Shown here one piece after another: positions 60,090 to 64,000 of a stretch of DNA of 64,000 nt. Made by a program: the position numbers and the translations under genes. Source of the DNA: Streptomyces toyocaensis (GTDB lineage: Bacteria > Actinomycetota > Actinomycetes > Streptomycetales > Streptomycetaceae); NCBI RefSeq assembly GCF_000725125.1, contig NZ_JFCB01000015.1:102081-166080 (forward strand). Reading direction: 5' to 3'. A model generated the notes under the pieces. The model had not been told where the DNA came from and did not search any database. It saw only the letters and a list, made by a program, of their open reading frames with translations. Position 1 is the stretch's first letter; every line of letters starts with the position of its first letter.

Positions 60090-61237
60090 GGGGTCACTCC
60101 GTACAGGTGCAGCAGGGTCCTCATCCGTTCCTCGGCCAGCTTCGGGTCGGGGAACAGGCCGAGTCCGTCGGCGAGTTCGTAGGCGCGGGCGAGGTGCGGC
60201 AGGGACCGGGCCGACTGCAGGCCGCCGACCATCGTGAAGTGCGACTGGTGGCCGGCCAGCCAGGCGAGGAGGACCACGCCCGTCTTGTAGAAGCGGGTGG
60301 GGGCCCGGAAGAGGTGACGGGAGAGTGCGACGGTCGGGTCGAGGAGGGTGCGGAAGCCCTCCGTGTTCCCGGTGTCGAGCACGCGGACCGCCTCCGCCGC
60401 GAGCGGGCCGAGCGGGTCGAAGATGCCGAGCAGGGCGTGGCTGAAGCCCTGCTCGTCGCCGGCGATCAGCTCGGGGTAGTGGAAGTCGTCGCCGGTGTAG
60501 CAGCGAACGCCCCGCGGCAGGCGGCGGCGCAGGTCGACCTCGCGGCGGGCGTCCAGGAGGGAGACCTTGATGCCGTCGACCTTGTCCGGGTGGGCGGCGA
60601 TGACCTCCAGGAAGGTGCCGGTGGCCGCGTCGAGGTCGGAGGAGCCCCAGTAGCCCTCAAGGGCCGGGTCGAACATCGGGCCGAGCCAGTGCAGGATCAC
60701 GGGCTCGGCGGACTGGCGGAGCAGGTGGCCGTACACCTCCAGGTAGTCGTCCGGTCCCTGGGCCGTCGCGGCGAGGGCGCGGGACGCCATGAGGACGGCC
60801 TGCGCGCCCGATTCCTCGGTGACCGCGAGCTGTTCCTCGTACGCCGCCCGTATGTCGGCGAGGGTGCCGCCGGTGAGCTGGTCGGTGCCCACGCCGCAGG
60901 CGATGCGGCCGCCGACCGCCTTCGCCTCGGCGGCGGAGCGGCGGATCAGCTCGGCCGCGCCCGCCCAGTCCAGGCCCATGCCGCGCTGCGCGGTGTCCAT
61001 GGCCTCGGCGACGCCCAGGCCGTGCGACCACAGGTGGTGGCGGAAGGCGAGGGTGGCGTCCCAGTCGACGGCCGCCGGTGAGTCGGGGGTGGTGTCGGCG
61101 TACGGGTCGGCGACGACGTGCGCGGCCGAGAAGACCGTGCGGGAGGTGAGGGGGGCGCCGGGGGTGGGGGCGAAGGGCTCGGTGCGGGGCTCGTAGGGCC
61201 TGAGGGTGCCGTGCGCGTCGGGCAGGTGGAGGGTCAC
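60086..61237 (-). CDS. DUF993 protein, dihydrodipicolinate-synthase-like
   Basis: 383 residues of the DUF993 family, which I associate with the DHDPS/NAL TIM-barrel aldolase superfamily. Landmarks: VDWDATLAFRHHLWSHGLGV, RIACGVGTDQLTGGTLADIR, PVILHWLGPMFDPALEGYWG, IKVSLLDARREVDLRRRL (Lys candidate for a Schiff base) and GDDFHYPELIAGD. The reaction is unknown; an aldol cleavage of a sugar-derived keto acid would fit the setting. GTG 61237 overlaps the previous stop and the gene is coupled to the following isomerase gene. Confidence 0.88.
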   Translation of the reverse strand: MTLHLPDAHGTLRPYEPRTEPFAPTPGAPLTSRTVFSAAHVVADPYADTTPDSPAAVDWDATLAFRHHLWSHGLGVAEAMDTAQRGMGLDWAGAAELIRRSAAEAKAVGGRIACGVGTDQLTGGTLADIRAAYEEQLAVTEESGAQAVLMASRALAATAQGPDDYLEVYGHLLRQSAEPVILHWLGPMFDPALEGYWGSSDLDAATGTFLEVIAAHPDKVDGIKVSLLDARREVDLRRRLPRGVRCYTGDDFHYPELIAGDEQGFSHALLGIFDPLGPLAAEAVRVLDTGNTEGFRTLLDPTVALSRHLFRAPTRFYKTGVVLLAWLAGHQSHFTMVGGLQSARSLPHLARAYELADGLGLFPDPKLAEERMRTLLHLYGVTP

Positions 61238-62385
61238 AGCGCGATCTCCGGCACGTCGAGGCGGCGGCCCTCGGCCGAGGACCTCAGGCCCAGTTCGGCG
61301 AGCTGGACGCCGCGGGCGCCGGCCAGCAGGTCCCAGTGGTAGGGGGCGTCGGCGTGGACGTGCTTGAGGAACAGCTCCCACTGGGCCTTGAAGCCGTTGT
61401 CGAACGCGCCGTTGTCGGGGACCTCCTGCCACTGGTCGCGGAAGGTCTCGGTGACGGGGAGGTCCGGGTTCCAGACCGGCTTGGGGGTGGCGGAGCGGTG
61501 CTGGACGCGGCAGTTGCGCAGCCCGGCGACGGCGGAGCCCTCGGTGCCGTCGACCTGGAACTCGACGAGTTCGTCGCGGTTGACGCGGACCGCCCAGGAG
61601 GAGTTGATCTGGGCGATCGCTCCGCCGTCCAGTTCGAAGACGCCGTAGGCGGCGTCGTCGGCGGTGGCGTCGTAGGGCTTGCCGTTCTCGTCCCAGCGCT
61701 GCGGGAGGTGGGTGGCGGTGAGGGCCTGGACGGACCGCACCCGGCCGAACAGCTCGTGCAGCACGTACTCCCAGTGCGGGAACATGTCGACGACGATGCC
61801 GCCGCCGTCCTCGGCGCGGTAGTTCCACGACGGGCGCTGGGCCTCCTGCCAGTCGCCCTCGAAGACCCAGTAGCCGAACTCGCCGCGCACGGAGAGGATC
61901 CGGCCGAAGAAGCCGCCGTCGACGAGGCGCTTCAGCTTGAGCAGGCCGGGGAGGAACAGCTTGTCCTGGACGACGCCGTGCTTGACGCCGGCGGCGTTCG
62001 CCAGGCGGGCCAGCTCCAGGGCGCCGTGGAGGCCGGTGGCGGTGGGCTTCTCGGTGTAGAGGTGCTTGCCGGCGGCGATCGCCTTCCTGAGGGCCTCCTC
62101 GCGGGCGGAGGTCACCTGGGCGTCGAAGTAGATGTCGATGCTGTCGTCGGCGAGGACCTCGTCCAGGTCGGTGGAGACGTGGTCGAGGCCGTGGCGTTCG
62201 GCGAGCGCCCTCAGGGCGTGCTCGCGGCGGCCGACCAGGACCGGCTCCGGCCACAGCACGGTGCCGTCGCCGAGATCGAGGCCGCCCTGTTCGCGCAGGG
62301 CCAGGATGGAGCGGACGAGGTGCTGCCGGTAACCCATGCGTCCGGTCACACCGTTCATGGCGATTCGCACCGTCTTGCGTGTCAC
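61234..62385 (-). CDS. Gfo/Idh/MocA-family sugar dehydrogenase
   Basis: 383 residues. N-terminal Rossmann fold (VRIAMNGVTGRMGYRQHLVR) and the family core motif EKPTATGLHGALELARLANA, with the catalytic-side Lys of EKP; the C-terminal domain has DKLFLPGLLKLKRLVDGGFF and GGIVVDMFPHWEYVLHELFG (substrate-binding Asp, His). It oxidises a sugar or inositol-like hydroxyl with NAD(P). GTG 62385 follows GAAGGGAA. First gene of the operon, divergent from the LacI regulator with an AAGCGCTT operator between. Confidence 0.92.
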   Translation of the reverse strand: MTRKTVRIAMNGVTGRMGYRQHLVRSILALREQGGLDLGDGTVLWPEPVLVGRREHALRALAERHGLDHVSTDLDEVLADDSIDIYFDAQVTSAREEALRKAIAAGKHLYTEKPTATGLHGALELARLANAAGVKHGVVQDKLFLPGLLKLKRLVDGGFFGRILSVRGEFGYWVFEGDWQEAQRPSWNYRAEDGGGIVVDMFPHWEYVLHELFGRVRSVQALTATHLPQRWDENGKPYDATADDAAYGVFELDGGAIAQINSSWAVRVNRDELVEFQVDGTEGSAVAGLRNCRVQHRSATPKPVWNPDLPVTETFRDQWQEVPDNGAFDNGFKAQWELFLKHVHADAPYHWDLLAGARGVQLAELGLRSSAEGRRLDVPEIAL

Positions 62386-62477
62386 GTCGTTCCCTTCGTA
62401 CGCGGTCCGCGCGCCGCGTACGCCCCACCCGTCGTGCGGCGGGGGCCGTCGCGGGACGGGTGACTGGTGAACGTCAC

Positions 62478-62491
62478 AGCAAGCGCTTTCT
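62478..62491. promoter_or_regulatory. LacI-type operator AGCAAGCGCTTTCT
   Basis: Palindromic core AAGCGCTT (62481-62488) with partly symmetrical flanks, typical of LacI-family operators. It lies between the divergent sugar operon and the LacI gene, 93 bp from the operon start. Confidence 0.8.
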
Positions 62492-62633
62492 ATGTAGGGA
62501 GAAGTTAGCCTCTGAACGGCGCCCCGGACAAGACCGTCACGCCTCCCGGCTTGTTCGAGGGGGCGAACGAACGGGCGTGGAGCCGTAGGGTCTGCTCGGA
62601 ACCACGACGACACGCGCGACCGGAGGACGAGAC

Positions 62634-63680
62634 ATGACGGTGACCCTGGCGGACGTGGCGGCGCGCGCACAGGTCTCACCCGCGACGGTGTCGCGCGTGC
62701 TCAACGGGAACTACCCCGTGGCCGCGTCCACCCGCGAGCGGGTGCTGAAGGCCGTGGACGAGCTGGACTACGTGCTCAACGGGCCCGCCAGCGCCCTGGC
62801 GGCCGCCACGTCCGACCTGGTCGGCATCCTGGTGAACGACATCGCCGACCCGTTCTTCGGAATCATGGCGAGTGCGATCCAGGCGGAGATCGGGGGGCCG
62901 GGCGGGCGCGCGGGCGGGGAGAGACTCGCGGTCGTGTGCAACACGGGCGGCTCGCCCGAGCGTGAACTCACCTATCTGACGCTGCTCCAGCGGCAGCGGG
63001 CGGCGGCGGTGGTGCTGACCGGCGGCGCGATCGAGGACGCGCCGCACCGGGCCGCGATGGACGTGAAGCTGCGGAAGCTGGCGGAGGCCGGGACGCGGGT
63101 GGTGCTGTGCGGGCGGCCGCAGGCGCCGGAGACCGGGGCGATCGCGCTGACCTTCGACAACCGCGGCGGCGGGCAGGAACTCACCGAGCACCTCATCGGG
63201 CTCGGGCACCGGCGGCTGGGGTACATCGCGGGGCCGCAGGAACGCACGACCACCCGGCACCGGCTGGAGGGTCACCGGGCCGCGCTGGCCGCGCACGGCA
63301 TCGAGGAGGACCCGCGGTGGACCGTGCACGGCCGGTACGACCGGCGGTCGGGCTACGAGGCCACGCTGGAACTCCTGCGCCGTGATCCGTCGTTGACGGC
63401 CGTGGTCGCCGCCAACGACTCCGTCGCGCTGGGGGCGTGCGCGGCGCTGCGGGAGTCGGGTCTGCGGATTCCGGACGACGTGTCGGTGGCCGGGTTCGAC
63501 GATCTGCCGTTCAGCATCGACGCGGTGCCGGCGCTGACGACGGTGCGGTTGCCGCTGGCGGAGGCGGGGGCGCGGGCGGGACGGATCGCGATGGGGCGGG
63601 AGGAGGCACCGGCGGACGGGATCGCCGTGGTGCGCGGGGAGTTGGTGGTGCGGGGGTCCACGGCGGCGCCGCGGGGGTGA
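62634..63680 (+). CDS. LacI-family regulator of the divergent sugar operon
   Basis: 348 residues. Helix-turn-helix VTLADVAARAQVSPATVSRV with hinge NGPASALAAATS. The effector domain has LVGILVNDIADPFFGIMASA, HRRLGYIAGPQERTTTRHRL, VVAANDSVALGACAALRESG and VAGFDDLPFSIDAVP. ATG 62634 follows CGGAGG. Expected to bind the AAGCGCTT site and control the three-gene operon; the effector should be the pathway's sugar. Its last codons lie in the first unit of the tandem repeat at the right edge. Confidence 0.93.
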   Translation: MTVTLADVAARAQVSPATVSRVLNGNYPVAASTRERVLKAVDELDYVLNGPASALAAATSDLVGILVNDIADPFFGIMASAIQAEIGGPGGRAGGERLAVVCNTGGSPERELTYLTLLQRQRAAAVVLTGGAIEDAPHRAAMDVKLRKLAEAGTRVVLCGRPQAPETGAIALTFDNRGGGQELTEHLIGLGHRRLGYIAGPQERTTTRHRLEGHRAALAAHGIEEDPRWTVHGRYDRRSGYEATLELLRRDPSLTAVVAANDSVALGACAALRESGLRIPDDVSVAGFDDLPFSIDAVPALTTVRLPLAEAGARAGRIAMGREEAPADGIAVVRGELVVRGSTAAPRG

Positions 63681-64000
63681 TCGGGCACGGCCCGGTCGCT
63701 TCGGAGCGCGGGGCCTGCTCGTCGTGGGCGGGTGCGGGTTGTGGGGGCTGGGCGCGCAGTTCCCCGCGCCCCTGAGGGTGTCCGGGTGAGCGGGACCGCT
63801 TGTGCGCGGAGAGTTCGGGCACGGCGGGGCCGCGGGGGTGATCGTGCACGGCCCGGCGGTTCCGGGTGCGGGGCCTGCTCGTCGTCGGCGGGTGCGGGTC
63901 GTGGGGGCTGGGCGCGCAGTTCCCCGCGGCCCCTGACGGGTGTCCGGGTGTAGCGGGACCGACTTGTGCGCGGAGACGTTCGAGGGTCCGCGGCGGGGCC
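63668..64000. repeat. ~161-bp tandem repeat with Streptomyces GGGGCGCGGGGAACTGCGCG element
   Basis: Two copies in direct orientation, starting GCCGCGGGGGTGATCG at 63668 and 63829, with about 90% identity by eye. The second runs to the window edge, where GGCGGGGCC suggests a third. Each unit contains, on the minus strand, the sequence GGGGCGCGGGGAACTGCGCG (exact in the first; one extra C in the second), a dispersed intergenic repeat I know from many Streptomyces genomes. The first unit includes the stop codon of the LacI gene. Confidence 0.85.

Overview
The window is GC-rich chromosomal DNA of a Streptomyces species. The evidence is very high third-position GC, many GTG starts, chaplin genes, a Scr1-type regulator with its DUF397 partner, and a gene order that matches, from memory and unverified, the chaplin / msdA / citA / rbs stretch of S. 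coelicolor and its relatives. No CRISPR array, rRNA, prophage or replication origin is visible.

Left part (1-8 kb): two tandem dynamin/YfjP-like GTPase genes (the first runs off the left edge), a tRNA-Arg(UCU), and an alpha/beta hydrolase with Cys at the nucleophile position. Then comes a surface-protein island: two tandem copies of a two-gene cassette of small secreted proteins, a short chaplin, and two more small secreted proteins. From 8 to 22 kb a mostly + strand cluster looks like a Wzx/Wzy-type exopolysaccharide system: a secreted protein, two GT4 glycosyltransferases, an initiating sugar-phosphate transferase, an O-antigen-ligase-like polymerase/ligase, a MurJ/Wzx flippase with a long repetitive N-terminus, a NodB deacetylase, a Wzz-like protein, a secreted GH26-like hydrolase, an ATP-grasp ligase and a flavin monooxygenase. 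A sortase-anchored chaplin with three chaplin domains follows at 22.3-23.2 kb.

Middle part (23-49 kb): an ABC permease coupled to a peptidase-ABC ATPase fusion; methylmalonate-semialdehyde dehydrogenase; a zinc alcohol dehydrogenase; an MMPL exporter with divergent TetR; a copper chaperone and CopA ATPase behind a CsoR-type operator; a 600-bp RNA-like gap; citrate synthase; RecD2; a MarR/epoxide-hydrolase pair; then small accessory genes (HIT, hexapeptide acetyltransferase, lipoprotein, DUF397, Scr1-type regulator, anti-sigma-like ATPase, ankyrin/HEAT protein, HigBA-like toxin-antitoxin).

Right part (49-64 kb): a complete ribose operon (LacI regulator, RbsA, fused RbsC-RbsB, RbsK, RbsD) with twin operators. 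Next is an ankyrin pseudogene split by a 1.8-kb IS630-family element whose matched ends enclose a decayed transposase and an intact GNAT acetyltransferase passenger gene. Last is a three-gene sugar-catabolism operon (Gfo/Idh/MocA, DUF993, isomerase/epimerase) divergent from its LacI regulator. The right edge lies inside a ~161-bp tandem repeat carrying a repeat element common in Streptomyces.

Limits: starts were chosen by eye from ribosome sites, overlaps and codon content. All family names come from motif recognition, not from searches.
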